A DNA stretch of 41,912 bases from CAZPZZ01 sp964591245 (GCA_964591245.1 CAZPZZ010000022.1:1-41912), one strand, 5' to 3'. Positions 24,758 through 34,186 are shown, numbered from the stretch's first letter. The notes: a model not told the origin generated them from the letters alone. Translations and numbers: made by a program.

Positions 24758-27207
24758 GACTCCGTTCTCCTCATTCTGAACGGTGAACTCTTGACGATAC
24801 CAAGAATAAGTGATGAGAAACGATACTCTTGTTCTGCTGCATCTCGCAGAATACTGCGTACTGTCGGGGCGTCGTAGTACTCGAGCCCTCTCCCAAGCCC
24901 ATAGATCATGAGCTTTTCCGTCAGCGTTCCAACAAAACGGTCCGGACTCGAAATCAACGCATCGCGCAAACCGGACGCGCCATCGAATCGCGTACCATCC
25001 GGTAATTCACCCGTCGCATCAATGGGTGTATTTGCCGCCGTGTGGGTTCGAAACCGCCCCACTGCATCAAATTGCTCCAGTGCAAACCCGGGAGGATCCA
25101 TCAGGCGATGACAACTCGCGCATGTCGGGTTCGCTCGATGACGCTCCGTGGCCTCCCGCATCGACAGAACCTGACCATCATCCGTCTTCTCCTCCAAGGA
25201 GGGCACATCCGGCGGTGGCGATGCCGGAGGCGTCCCCAGGAGATTCTCCAATACCCACTTTCCACGTAACACGGGGGACGTGCGGTTGGGATACGCCGTA
25301 ACGGCAAGAATACTGGCATGTCCCAGGAGGCCACGCCGGGCGTCGTTCGGTAATCGGTCGAGTGACACGCGCCGGAAATGACTCCCATAGACATTCGGAA
25401 TGTCGTAGTGTCGCGCCAACCGCTCGTTGACAAAGGTGTAGTCCGCTGTCAGCAACTCCAGCACGTTCCGATCGCCACGAAAAATACTTTCGACGAAGAG
25501 TTCTGTTTCACGCCGCATTGCCTGCCGTAACGCCTCCCCGACATGTGGAAACAAATCTGCATCAGGATAGACCGCCGGCACGTTGCGCAGATAGAGCCAC
25601 TGACTCGCGAAATTCGTGACCAGTGCGCCCGCTCGATCGTCACTGAGCATGCGACGTGTTTGCTGTTCCAACACCTCCGGATGACTTAATTCCCCTGCAC
25701 TTGCCAGTTCGATCAGTTCGTCATCAGGCAGACTAGACCACAGAAAAAATGACAAACGTGAGGCCAACTCGAGATCGGTGATTTCGTAATTGGTCCCTGA
25801 CGCGAGCTCCTCTGGATCTCGCTCAACACGAAGGACAAACTCGGGACTCGCCAATAACCAGCGCAACGCAAATTCAATACCGGCATCAAAGCCGTCTGCA
25901 GTCCGGCCCTCCTCAAAAAACTCCAGCAACCTCTCTAGGTCAGTCTGGGAGACCGGACGCCGATAGGCGCGCCGGGCAAGCGTCGACAGAATCTCGCGGG
26001 CGCAGGCGGTCTGCTCCGGTACCGCATCAGCCGCCGAGGGCTCACACACAAAAATTCGTTGGCGGCTCGGTGTCGATGCTCCTGGTGTGATGTCATCCAC
26101 TTCATACGGCCCCGTCACCGTTATCTCACCCAAATATGGCTGGTGCCGCGTATCTGTCCCGGTATAGGGGCGCAAATAGGGTTCGCGCACCATCTCAGGA
26201 TACGCCCATGTACGCCGGGCAAAGGTCACCTGGATAGCCCTGGGCCCCGCGCGAACAGGCAAACGAAACTCCCAGCCATCATCGATAGTCCGTTGCCGGG
26301 TTTGCCATTCGCGATACGCATCGCTATTCCTCGGTGCATCCACGGGAGGTCGTTCGCCAACCGTGTATGACTGGACAATCTGATCGTCGAGGCTCACGTC
26401 GAGACCATGAGGAACGTCGAACGTGGCAAGTCGGCCACCGGCGTTTCGCGCTAGTGAGACCTTGACGACGTACTCACCATCCTGTGGAAAGTTGTATTGG
26501 AAGATTGCTCCACCACGCGTGCCGAACGGCATGCCCGCCACCCAATCGTCCTGTGAGAGGTCGTTGGGGACGCGGAACGTTTCCGTAGTCGCCGAGGGCG
26601 CCGGCCTGCCTACCGCAATTCGACTGATTTTTCGAGCCGCCCCCAAATATCGTTCCAGTAGCGTTGGAGAGATGCCGAGCACACCGGCGATGTTGTCGAA
26701 TCCGTAACTTCCGCCATCGGCCGGCAGCAGTTCGGCCACGTCAATCTCCAGGTCCAACAGGTCCCGGACTGCGTTGTGATACTCGGTGCGATTCAAACGA
26801 TGAAATGCTTCTGTACGACCCGGATTCGGGGCGTCCGCCGCACCCCGATCAAGCTCCCTTTCCAGCCAGGAAACGAAGCGCCCGTAGACCTCCGCTTCTG
26901 GCCTCGGCCGAGACGGGGGTGGCATCGCTCCGGCGCGTAGTTTGCGGACGACAGTCTCCCACGTCGCCGGTGCCTCATGCACCGCCAGCACATCCAAACC
27001 CTCGAGCACCAGTTCGCCAGCCCTGACCCGGTCGTTATGACATGTCACACAGTAGCTATCGAGCAAACTGCGCTGCCACGAAGGCGTTTGCGTCTCGGCC
27101 TGTTGGACCTGTCCGGCCCCTGCGGTCGCCAGCCGAGCAGCAAGCAGCACCGCCAGGGCGGCGGTGAACGTAACTCTCGACGTTCTTCCCGACATAGCCA
27201 TAGCCAT
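24754..27207 (-). CDS. DUF1592 family protein with N-terminal cytochrome c segment (full-length form)
   Basis: An 817-residue exported protein with the full domain order of the family: a cytochrome c-like segment (Y-C53-V-T-C56-H57) after the signal peptide, DUF1587 (F-H-R-L-N-R-T-E-Y-x-N-A-V-R-D-L-L), a carbohydrate-binding-like middle, DUF1595/DUF1592 (A-S-R-L-S-F-F-L-W-S-S-L-P-D), DUF1588 with a second haem motif C696-A-S-C699-H700, and DUF1585 at the end (L-M-I-Y-G-L-G-R-G-L). The open frame reaches 27498 but the signal peptide begins at ATG 27207, so the longer N-terminus is rejected. It overlaps the next gene by 4 nt. The family's reaction is not known; two CxxCH sites point to electron transfer. 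It is divergent from the PQQ gene at 27331. Confidence 0.92.
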   Translation of the reverse strand: MAMAMSGRTSRVTFTAALAVLLAARLATAGAGQVQQAETQTPSWQRSLLDSYCVTCHNDRVRAGELVLEGLDVLAVHEAPATWETVVRKLRAGAMPPPSRPRPEAEVYGRFVSWLERELDRGAADAPNPGRTEAFHRLNRTEYHNAVRDLLDLEIDVAELLPADGGSYGFDNIAGVLGISPTLLERYLGAARKISRIAVGRPAPSATTETFRVPNDLSQDDWVAGMPFGTRGGAIFQYNFPQDGEYVVKVSLARNAGGRLATFDVPHGLDVSLDDQIVQSYTVGERPPVDAPRNSDAYREWQTRQRTIDDGWEFRLPVRAGPRAIQVTFARRTWAYPEMVREPYLRPYTGTDTRHQPYLGEITVTGPYEVDDITPGASTPSRQRIFVCEPSAADAVPEQTACAREILSTLARRAYRRPVSQTDLERLLEFFEEGRTADGFDAGIEFALRWLLASPEFVLRVERDPEELASGTNYEITDLELASRLSFFLWSSLPDDELIELASAGELSHPEVLEQQTRRMLSDDRAGALVTNFASQWLYLRNVPAVYPDADLFPHVGEALRQAMRRETELFVESIFRGDRNVLELLTADYTFVNERLARHYDIPNVYGSHFRRVSLDRLPNDARRGLLGHASILAVTAYPNRTSPVLRGKWVLENLLGTPPASPPPDVPSLEEKTDDGQVLSMREATERHRANPTCASCHRLMDPPGFALEQFDAVGRFRTHTAANTPIDATGELPDGTRFDGASGLRDALISSPDRFVGTLTEKLMIYGLGRGLEYYDAPTVRSILRDAAEQEYRFSSLILGIVKSSPFRMRRTES

Positions 27208-27330
27208 GGGCCCGATTGTACTCTCTTGCTCTAGGTTCGGGGTACCCCGAGTTCTTCGTCCCGGCCGCCGGTCTCTCCGGGTCGACCAGATTGCGGTAGA
27301 CTGGCCTGAATTCCAGACAGGAGGCGTAGG

Positions 27331-29298
27331 ATGCAACGGCGGAAGGTATGGAGAACGACGCTCGTCAGCACAGTCACCGTAATGCTCTACCTGCCGAGCA
27401 CCACAAGCGGCCAAACCATGGAGTGGCCAGCCTACGCAGCCGATCAGGCCGGCACAAAGTATCTGCCGCTGGACCAGATCAACGCGGCGAACGTGCACGA
27501 CCTAGAGATTGCCTGGCGCCAGCCAGTCATCCCCGACGCTATCCGCAACGGTGAGACGACCCGTGGTCCCGTCGGCTCACAGACCACACCGCTGATGGCA
27601 GATGGCCTGTTGTACTTCAGTACCGGCCTGGGCACCATCGCCGCATTGGAGCCAACCACCGGCGAGGTGGTCTGGAACACCGGCCCCAGTGATGATGTGC
27701 GCGTGAGACAAACGCGGGGAATCGCATACTGGACCGACGGGCAGGAACGGCGCATTATTGCCACCCTCGGCCCGCAGCTTGTCTCGCTGGACGCACGAAC
27801 CGGTGAGCGCGATGCTGCATTCGGCGAAGCAGGTGAGGTGGACCTTCGCCTCGGGTTGCTACGCCCCTTTCCTGATTTCTACTGGAACGCCGCACCGATC
27901 ATCGTGAACGACGTCATCATCATCGGCTCGTATGTCGAGGACATCACGACCAATCAACGTGTCGCGAACAAAGAATCGCCTCGTGGCGACGTCCGAGGGT
28001 TCGATGTCCGCACAGGCGAACGTGTGTGGACGTTCCACACCATTCCCCGTGAGAACGAGTTTGGGGTCGAGACATGGGGTATCGACCCGGTAGATGACCG
28101 CGCTTCGTGGGAATACAGCGGCAATACCAATATGTGGGCTCATCCAACAGGCGATGAGGAACTCGGCATCGTGTATCTCCCACTGTCAACACCAACAAAC
28201 GACTACTACGGCGGCCACCGCCCTGGCGACAACCTGTTTGCAGAAAGCCTGGTGGCCGTCGAAGCGAAGACCGGTGAGCGCCTGTGGCATTTCCAGGCGA
28301 TTCACCATGGTGTGTGGGACTACGACTTTGCCTCTTCCGCCGTACTGATGGATATCACCGTCGACGGTCGAGAAATTCAGGCGGTCGCCCAACCCAGCAA
28401 GCAAGCCTTTGTTTACGTATTCGACCGGGTCACCGGGGAACCCGTATGGCCCATCGAAGAACGTCCGGTCGCGGCATCCGACGTACCCGGGGAACGTCTG
28501 TCAGCAACCCAGCCATTTCCCACCAAACCACCGGCATTCGAACTGCAAGGAGTCACGATCGACGATCTGATCGACTTCACCCCGGAACTCCGGGCCGCGG
28601 CGATCGAACTCCTCGAACCCTATGTATGGGGTCCGATGTTCACAGCACCCACCGTGCTTGATCCCAGGCCAGGGGGGAAGAAAGGTACCGTCTTGAGTCC
28701 CGGCACGGCCGGGGGCGCAAGCTGGACCGGCGCCGGATTCGATCCCGAGACGGGCATCCTTTACGTACCGTCTGCCTACAGCCAGGGCGTCCTCGCGTTG
28801 ACCCCGTCCCAACATCCTCGAGCCAACGTGCGGCTGGTCCGGGAACGCTTCAACCCTGTACCTGGGCCGCAGGGACTTCCGCCATTCAAGCCGCCCTACG
28901 GGCGATTGACAGCCATTGACCTGAATTCGGGCGACATCAGCTGGCAGGTCCCCAACGGGGAGGGCCCCCGCGACCACCCAGCCCTCCGCGATCTAGACCT
29001 GCCATGGCTCGGCGGATGGGGGCGTGCATCGGTACTCGTCACCAAGTCACTGATCTTCCTCGGGGAAGGCGGAAACACGGGAGTCGCAACACTACCTCAG
29101 TGGTACAACGGCCCGGGTGGGAAGATGTTCCGCGCCTATGACAAGACGACCGGTGAGGTCGTCTGGGAGATAGAGCTACCGGGAGGCACGAGCGGAGCTC
29201 CGATGACATACATGTACGAGGGACGTCAGTACATCATCGCAACGGTCGGATGGGATGACATGGCCAGTGAGCTCATAGCGCTGGCCCTTCCAGAATGA
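27331..29298 (+). CDS. PQQ-dependent dehydrogenase, glucose-dehydrogenase-like
   Basis: A 655-residue exported quinoprotein. After a short signal (T-V-M-L-Y-L-P-S-T-T-S-G-Q) comes W-P-A-Y-A-A-D-Q-A-G-T-K-Y, the typical opening of glucose/quinate-dehydrogenase-like quinoproteins. The propeller shows V-V-W-N-T-G, R-V-W-T-F-H, R-L-W-H-F-Q and V-V-W-E-I-E-L repeats. The active-site segment is H-H-G-V-W-D330-Y-D332, as in membrane glucose dehydrogenases, but the transmembrane N-terminal domain of those enzymes is absent. The C-terminus Y-E-G-R-Q-Y-I-I-A-T-V-G-W closes the ring. Polyol, sugar or cyclic alcohol oxidation is likely. AGGAGG precedes the start. The dihaem cytochrome follows after 40 nt and is the probable electron acceptor. 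Confidence 0.93.
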   Translation: MQRRKVWRTTLVSTVTVMLYLPSTTSGQTMEWPAYAADQAGTKYLPLDQINAANVHDLEIAWRQPVIPDAIRNGETTRGPVGSQTTPLMADGLLYFSTGLGTIAALEPTTGEVVWNTGPSDDVRVRQTRGIAYWTDGQERRIIATLGPQLVSLDARTGERDAAFGEAGEVDLRLGLLRPFPDFYWNAAPIIVNDVIIIGSYVEDITTNQRVANKESPRGDVRGFDVRTGERVWTFHTIPRENEFGVETWGIDPVDDRASWEYSGNTNMWAHPTGDEELGIVYLPLSTPTNDYYGGHRPGDNLFAESLVAVEAKTGERLWHFQAIHHGVWDYDFASSAVLMDITVDGREIQAVAQPSKQAFVYVFDRVTGEPVWPIEERPVAASDVPGERLSATQPFPTKPPAFELQGVTIDDLIDFTPELRAAAIELLEPYVWGPMFTAPTVLDPRPGGKKGTVLSPGTAGGASWTGAGFDPETGILYVPSAYSQGVLALTPSQHPRANVRLVRERFNPVPGPQGLPPFKPPYGRLTAIDLNSGDISWQVPNGEGPRDHPALRDLDLPWLGGWGRASVLVTKSLIFLGEGGNTGVATLPQWYNGPGGKMFRAYDKTTGEVVWEIELPGGTSGAPMTYMYEGRQYIIATVGWDDMASELIALALPE

Positions 29299-29338
29299 TA
29301 CGCGCCACAAGACGATTCACATTGAAGGAGGAACGCTC

Positions 29339-30145
29339 ATGCGGTTAAGGATCGCTGCCCTCTGGGGAGGCATCACACTGCTGGGCCTCGGTGTCGCGGG
29401 GACCACAACGCTCACTGCGCAGGAAACCGAGAACCCCTATACCAGTCGGATCGATGTTCGGATGGGCCAGCGGCAATTCCGCGCGCAATGCGCCGGATGT
29501 CACGGGCTGAATGCCACCGGCGGAGAAGAAGCCGGGGGGCCCGACCTGACGACTGGCCAGTTCCGGCGAGCCAGCGGCGACCCCGGTCTCTTCCGTGTCA
29601 TCCGCGACGGCGTCCAGGGCACGTCGATGATCGGAGTCGGCACCGATGCCACCGACCAGTCGATCTGGCAGCTCGTCACCTATCTTCGATCACTGGATCC
29701 ATCCGTCGCGGCCGTTGATCTCGCTGGCTCCGCCGCAACTGGAGCTCGACTCTTCGCTGGCAAGGGGAACTGCGAGACCTGCCACATGGTCAACGGTCAG
29801 GGACGTCGACTTGGCCCTGATCTCTCAGACATCGGTCGGCAGCGAGGTCCGCTCGAATTACAGGCGGACCTGGCCAATCCCGACGCCGAAATCGATCCAC
29901 GGTGGTGGACGATGCGTGTCACCGGGCCGGATGGTGAGGTTGTCGAGGGACTACGGATGAGCGAAGACACATTCACGTTCCGCATCATGGACGGCGATGA
30001 GAATCTCCGGGCGTTCCCGAAGTATGGCGACTGGTCCTACGAACGGATCCAGAGCTCAACGATGCCAAGTTACACGGAGTCGCTGACGACCGAAGAACGC
30101 GATCATCTCGTAGCCTACCTATCCTCACTTCGGAGGGAGCAATGA
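29339..30145 (+). CDS. Dihaem c-type cytochrome
   Basis: A 268-residue exported cytochrome with two haem-binding motifs, C51-A-G-C54-H55 and C145-E-T-C148-H149, each starting a class I-like cytochrome c domain. Met97 (G-T-S-M-I-G-V-G) and Met in S-T-M-P-S-Y are candidate axial ligands. A signal peptide ends near T-A-Q-E. It lies between two PQQ dehydrogenases, 40 nt after the first and overlapping the second by 4 nt, and should accept their electrons and pass them toward a terminal oxidase. AAGGAGG precedes the start. Confidence 0.94.
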   Translation: MRLRIAALWGGITLLGLGVAGTTTLTAQETENPYTSRIDVRMGQRQFRAQCAGCHGLNATGGEEAGGPDLTTGQFRRASGDPGLFRVIRDGVQGTSMIGVGTDATDQSIWQLVTYLRSLDPSVAAVDLAGSAATGARLFAGKGNCETCHMVNGQGRRLGPDLSDIGRQRGPLELQADLANPDAEIDPRWWTMRVTGPDGEVVEGLRMSEDTFTFRIMDGDENLRAFPKYGDWSYERIQSSTMPSYTESLTTEERDHLVAYLSSLRREQ

Positions 30146-31812
30146 CTCAGAGACGCCCGACGTGGCTCGCCGCGACCGTCATCACGATCATCACGGCCCA
30201 CACGGCTGCAGCACAGTCACTGCCCTCGACAGAGGGAGCACCCATGTTCTCTCCCGTCACATGGGAGCGTCTGGTCAATGCTGGCGATGAGCCACACAAC
30301 TGGCTGATGTACAACGGCACGCTCGACAGCAAACGCTTCAGTGCCCTCAACCAGATCGATCGCAGCAATGTGGCGGAACTCGAGTTGAAGTGGGCCCACC
30401 ACATCCCACAGCTCGACCGCGCCGAGACCACACCGCTTGTCGTCGACGGCGTCATGTTCATCACGGAGTCCCCAAGTAACGTCGTGGCGGTGGATGCCAC
30501 AACGGGACGTCCATTCTGGCGCTACGACCATCCCTTGCCGGATGATCTCCGGATCTGCTGTGGACGTAACAACCGTGGCGTTTCCATCCTTGACGAGACG
30601 CTGTACATGAGTACCCTCGATGCCCACCTGGTAGCCATCGATGCCCGCTCGGGCAGTCTCCTCTGGAACACAGAGGTAGCGGATCATCGTAGTGGCTACA
30701 GCAAAACAGCAGCCCCCCTGATTGTCAAAGACCGTGTCATCACTGGCATCGCTGGTGGCGAGTTTGGGATTCGTGGATTTCTTGATGCGTACAACGCTGA
30801 CACCGGCGAACGCGAATGGAGGACCTACACGATTCCGGGTCCGGACCACCCGGACAACCGTACCTGGGCCGGTGATTCATGGCGAACCGGTGGTTCACCC
30901 ACGTGGATCACGGGCTCCTACGACCCCGAGCTCAATCTGGTGTACTGGGGCACTGGTAATCCCGGACCAGATTGGAACGGGGACGTTCGCGCCGGAGACA
31001 ACCTCTACGCGGACTCCGTCTTGGCCCTCGACGGTGACACCGGAGAGATGTCCTGGTATTTCCAGTTCACCCCGCACGACGTTCATGACTGGGATGCCAT
31101 TCAAATCCCAGTGCTCGCCGATATAGAACTCGACGGCACAACCCGGCAGGCAATGCTCTGGGCCAACCGCAACGGCTTTTACTACACGCTCGACCGGGCG
31201 ACCGGTGAATTCTTGCTGGGCAAAGCCTTCGCCAGGCAAACCTGGGCGGAGGGGCTCGACTCGAACGGTCGGCCAATCCGAAGCCCCAACACGATGCCGA
31301 GCCAACAAGGCACACTCGTCGCGCCGATCGCTGGCGGAGCGACCAATTGGTGGTCGCCAGCGTATAGCCCGCGTACCGGACTCCTTTATGTCAACGCCTT
31401 TGATGGCGAAGCCAGGTTCTTTATTCGCGACCAGGAGTACAGAGAGGGAGACACCTATACCGGTGGCGGCACCGAAACTCCCCTCCCCATCGACCATTAC
31501 AACAGCTCCATTCGGGCGATCGATCCGACCACGGGAGACATCCGCTGGGATTTTCCGATCACCCCTCGAACCAGATCCGGCGTACTCGCAACCGGAGGAG
31601 ACCTCGTATTTAGCGCGAGCGTCGATGGATACTTCTATGCACTGGACGCCGAAGGGGGCGCACCCTTATGGCAGATCGCCCTCGGCGGCCCAGTCCACGC
31701 GTCACCGATGACCTACTCGGTGAATGGGCGACAATTCGTGACCATGACCGTCGGAAATGTCGTATATACCTTCGGCCTTGATGACGATGCTCCAGGCAGC
31801 GACGCCGAGTGA
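30142..31812 (+). CDS. PQQ-dependent alcohol dehydrogenase, haem-free
   Basis: A 556-residue exported quinoprotein of the methanol/ethanol dehydrogenase group. A signal peptide (A-H-T-A-A-A-Q) is followed by N-W-L-M-Y-N-G-T-L-D-S-K-R-F-S-A-L, a group hallmark. The adjacent cysteines C139-C140 (R-I-C-C-G-R-N-N-R-G) match the vicinal disulfide of alcohol-oxidising PQQ enzymes. The R-A-G-D-N-L-Y-A-D-S block is present, and the active-site segment is P-H-D-V-H-D316-W-D318. By gap-free comparison with XoxF (P-H-D-x-W-D-x-D), D316 is the catalytic base and D318 the residue that coordinates lanthanide. The start overlaps the cytochrome stop by 4 nt with GGAGGGAG upstream, so it is translationally coupled. 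Ordinary Ca2+ use cannot be excluded. Confidence 0.93.
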   Translation: MTQRRPTWLAATVITIITAHTAAAQSLPSTEGAPMFSPVTWERLVNAGDEPHNWLMYNGTLDSKRFSALNQIDRSNVAELELKWAHHIPQLDRAETTPLVVDGVMFITESPSNVVAVDATTGRPFWRYDHPLPDDLRICCGRNNRGVSILDETLYMSTLDAHLVAIDARSGSLLWNTEVADHRSGYSKTAAPLIVKDRVITGIAGGEFGIRGFLDAYNADTGEREWRTYTIPGPDHPDNRTWAGDSWRTGGSPTWITGSYDPELNLVYWGTGNPGPDWNGDVRAGDNLYADSVLALDGDTGEMSWYFQFTPHDVHDWDAIQIPVLADIELDGTTRQAMLWANRNGFYYTLDRATGEFLLGKAFARQTWAEGLDSNGRPIRSPNTMPSQQGTLVAPIAGGATNWWSPAYSPRTGLLYVNAFDGEARFFIRDQEYREGDTYTGGGTETPLPIDHYNSSIRAIDPTTGDIRWDFPITPRTRSGVLATGGDLVFSASVDGYFYALDAEGGAPLWQIALGGPVHASPMTYSVNGRQFVTMTVGNVVYTFGLDDDAPGSDAE

Positions 31813-31851
31813 TCGCACATCCTCTACTGAACCCCAATTCCGACCGACGAA

Positions 31852-32961
31852 ATGCCTCTTCCGACTGGCCCCGACACTCGACCTGATCCCATGGCCCCAC
31901 CGGTGGATCTCGTTGAGTGGTACTTCGATCAAGGTTGGACCGACGGGCTTCCCGTTGTTCCGCCGACAGCGGAAGCCGTAGCCACCACGGTGGACGCACT
32001 CGGCGGAGATCCAGGCCACGTCGAAATGCGAGTGCCTCCCCGCTGGGGTGTCCTCACCCGAGAAGTTCTGGCGGTCAACATGGTGATGGCCGGCTGCAAG
32101 CCGGCCTACGCCCCGGTGGTCCGTGCAGCCATGCACGCGCTCGGCAGCCCGCACTTCAATCTCAACGGTATCCAGGCCACCACCCACATGGCCGCGCCGC
32201 TGCTGATCGTGAATGGTCCTATCCGGAACGAACTCGGACTTAACGCCGGGTCGAATGTATTCGGTTCTGGCACCCGAGCCAACGCGACCATCGGGCGGGC
32301 GATCCGCCTTGTGCTCTTGAATGTCGGGGGGGCCTGGCCAGGAGACCTGGACAAGAGCACGCTCGGCCACCCAGGGAAGTACACCTTTTGTATCGCCGAA
32401 CACGAAGAGGCGAGCCCTTGGGCCCCGTACCATGTCGAGCAAGGCTACGCGCGAGACGACAGCACCGTCTTCTGTATCGCGGCTGAGCCTCCGCACAGCG
32501 TCACAAACCACGTGGCCAATGATGCTCAAGGCGTACTCGACAGCATCATTTCAGCAATGAGTACTATCGCCCACAACAACGCAGTCAGCAGCGGCTCTTG
32601 CGCTGTAGTTATCGGACCAGAACATGCTGCTACCATTGCTGGAGGCGGATGGACTCGCGCCGACGTCCGACGTTATCTCTGGTCGCACACGACGAATAGT
32701 TACGACGACATCAGCTTCAGTGGTCGCTACGGCAAGATCTACAACAGGAATCTCCCACGCTGGTACCGGCGCCAGCCCGGTGCCCGTATACCGATCGTGC
32801 CCTCACCGGAAGACATCCACCTCTTCGTTGCCGGCGGAGAAGCGGGCCGATTCTCTGCGTTCCTCCCCGGCTGGGGCCATATGACCTCTCCCGTCCTTCG
32901 AGCAATCGACGGACGAGTCCCGCCCGGCGTACGCTGCGTGGACGGGACATGCGAACTCTAG
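31852..32961 (+). CDS. UGSC-partner protein (module B), no thioredoxin domain
   Basis: A 369-residue cytosolic protein homologous to residues about 198-540 of the module A partner, without its thioredoxin part. Shared blocks are D-G-L-P-V-V-P-P-T, V-M-A-G-C82-K-P-x-Y-x-P-V-V, V-N-G-P-I-R, G-x-R-A-N-A-T-I-G-R-A, S-T-L-G-H-P-G-K, F-C180-I-A-E-H-E-E-A-S, and G-P-E-H-A. The C-terminus is R-C362-V-D-G-T-C367-E-L, a C-x4-C tail that module A lacks, which could supply a resolving thiol. It follows the PQQ alcohol dehydrogenase by 39 nt and may share its transcript. The start at 31852 lacks a clear ribosome binding site; ATG 31891 is a shorter alternative. I do not know a characterised function for this family. 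Confidence 0.85.
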   Translation: MPLPTGPDTRPDPMAPPVDLVEWYFDQGWTDGLPVVPPTAEAVATTVDALGGDPGHVEMRVPPRWGVLTREVLAVNMVMAGCKPAYAPVVRAAMHALGSPHFNLNGIQATTHMAAPLLIVNGPIRNELGLNAGSNVFGSGTRANATIGRAIRLVLLNVGGAWPGDLDKSTLGHPGKYTFCIAEHEEASPWAPYHVEQGYARDDSTVFCIAAEPPHSVTNHVANDAQGVLDSIISAMSTIAHNNAVSSGSCAVVIGPEHAATIAGGGWTRADVRRYLWSHTTNSYDDISFSGRYGKIYNRNLPRWYRRQPGARIPIVPSPEDIHLFVAGGEAGRFSAFLPGWGHMTSPVLRAIDGRVPPGVRCVDGTCEL

Positions 32962-32980
32962 TCAGGCTTCGCAGCCGCGA

Positions 32981-33994
32981 TTAATTGGTAGGACGCGGGC
33001 GCCCATAGGGGCGCTGTCCCAACGCTCGTTGCATGACTTCATACTGCACACCCATGATGCGACCAATCGACTGAATCCAATAGGCAGCGTCGTGTCTCCC
33101 TGGCATCTGCATGTAGTCGAATGCAATATCCCGCTCAAGCAAGATACCCGCGAGTTCACGGGCTCCAGAGATGAGTCGATCTTCGGTCCCGCAGTCGAGA
33201 TAGATATGCGGTAACGCGTCCGACTCGATCCGTTCAACCAGTGTGAATGGATCGTAGGCATCGGCATCCTCCGCCGTCACAAACTCACGCCCCTGAAGTG
33301 TACGCTCGACCTGGCTATTAAAGCCCTCGATCCCGATGAACGGATTGGCTCGGCGGCGCCGCGCCTCGCGTTCTGCTCGCTGGGCATCGGTAAGGTCCCG
33401 CGGGGCGCGCGGCGGAGCTTCACCGCGCAAACGACGGGCAGCTTGCCGTCCATGCTCCAGTGCACCGCTTGTACTTCCGATGGAGATAAACCGGTCCGGA
33501 TTCCGCAATCCCATCGTGATCGCACCATACCCCCCCATCGAGAGGCCCGTAAGAGCCCGTCCCTCCCGCCGTGCAATAGTACGAAAGTTCCAGTCGACGT
33601 GGTTCACCACATCCTCCACGATGTGGCTCTCCCAGTTGTTCGTCTGGCCGCCTTCACTCTCAGTCCAATTCACGTACCATGAATTTCCGGCGTCCGGCAT
33701 CACCACAATCAGATCGTCGTACAGTCCAGCATAGAATGGCGCACCGTTGGCCATTCCCCATACGGTGTAGTTCTGTGTAAGCCCGTGCAACAGATACAGC
33801 ACGGGATACCGGTTCGTCGAGGAATCGTATTCGCGGGGGAGCAGAATGTTGTATTTCATCGTACGGTCTACCGCCGGGCTAAAGAACTCAACTGTCCGCA
33901 GTCCCAGCGGCTGCGCGGACACCGGCACGGCCGTGAGCACGATCGCAACCAATAGCCACGCGATCATCGGAAACACGTATTTCTGCACTCTCAT
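32981..33994 (-). CDS. Exported esterase (alpha/beta hydrolase, tributyrin/enterochelin esterase-like)
   Basis: A 337-residue secreted serine esterase. The signal peptide (M-I-A-W-L-L-V-A-I-V-L-T-A-V-P-V-S-A-Q) is followed by the esterase D/enterochelin-esterase-type core: Y-P-V-L-Y-L-L-H-G-L-T-Q, then nucleophile elbow G-L-S152-M-G-G-Y-G-A, L-D-C-G-T-E-D with the presumed Asp, and P-G-R-H-D with the His. A charged insertion (R-R-L-R-G-E-A-P-P-R-A-P-R) lies between elbow and Asp. ATG 33994 has AAGGAG upstream; the frame is open to 34126 but that extension overlaps the promoter region of the next gene. It sits on the opposite strand between the module B partner and its selenoprotein. Confidence 0.9.
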   Translation of the reverse strand: MRVQKYVFPMIAWLLVAIVLTAVPVSAQPLGLRTVEFFSPAVDRTMKYNILLPREYDSSTNRYPVLYLLHGLTQNYTVWGMANGAPFYAGLYDDLIVVMPDAGNSWYVNWTESEGGQTNNWESHIVEDVVNHVDWNFRTIARREGRALTGLSMGGYGAITMGLRNPDRFISIGSTSGALEHGRQAARRLRGEAPPRAPRDLTDAQRAEREARRRRANPFIGIEGFNSQVERTLQGREFVTAEDADAYDPFTLVERIESDALPHIYLDCGTEDRLISGARELAGILLERDIAFDYMQMPGRHDAAYWIQSIGRIMGVQYEVMQRALGQRPYGRPRPTN

Positions 33995-34186
33995 GGTCAA
34001 GCTCCTTGCATCGAAGTGGGGTTGGGGGAAATACTGCCGGTACGCCTTGGGTCCGAGCTTGGCGGCTGATGCGTACCCCGTCGCCGCAAACAGACCGGAA
34101 CACGTGATTGTGATGGTCCCGATCATAGCTCAGCGCTCAGCCGGACTCGAGTCGAACGGACAGACACATACCGAGGAATATCTAGA

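Noticed and set aside
24754..27498. The long 914-residue start for the DUF1592 gene at 27498
   Set aside because: The extra N-terminal residues are Cys/Arg-rich and overlap the divergent PQQ gene; a clear signal peptide starts at ATG 27207.
31702..32529. Minus-strand 275-codon frame opposite the module B partner
   Set aside because: No recognisable motif, and the plus strand matches the module A partner throughout.
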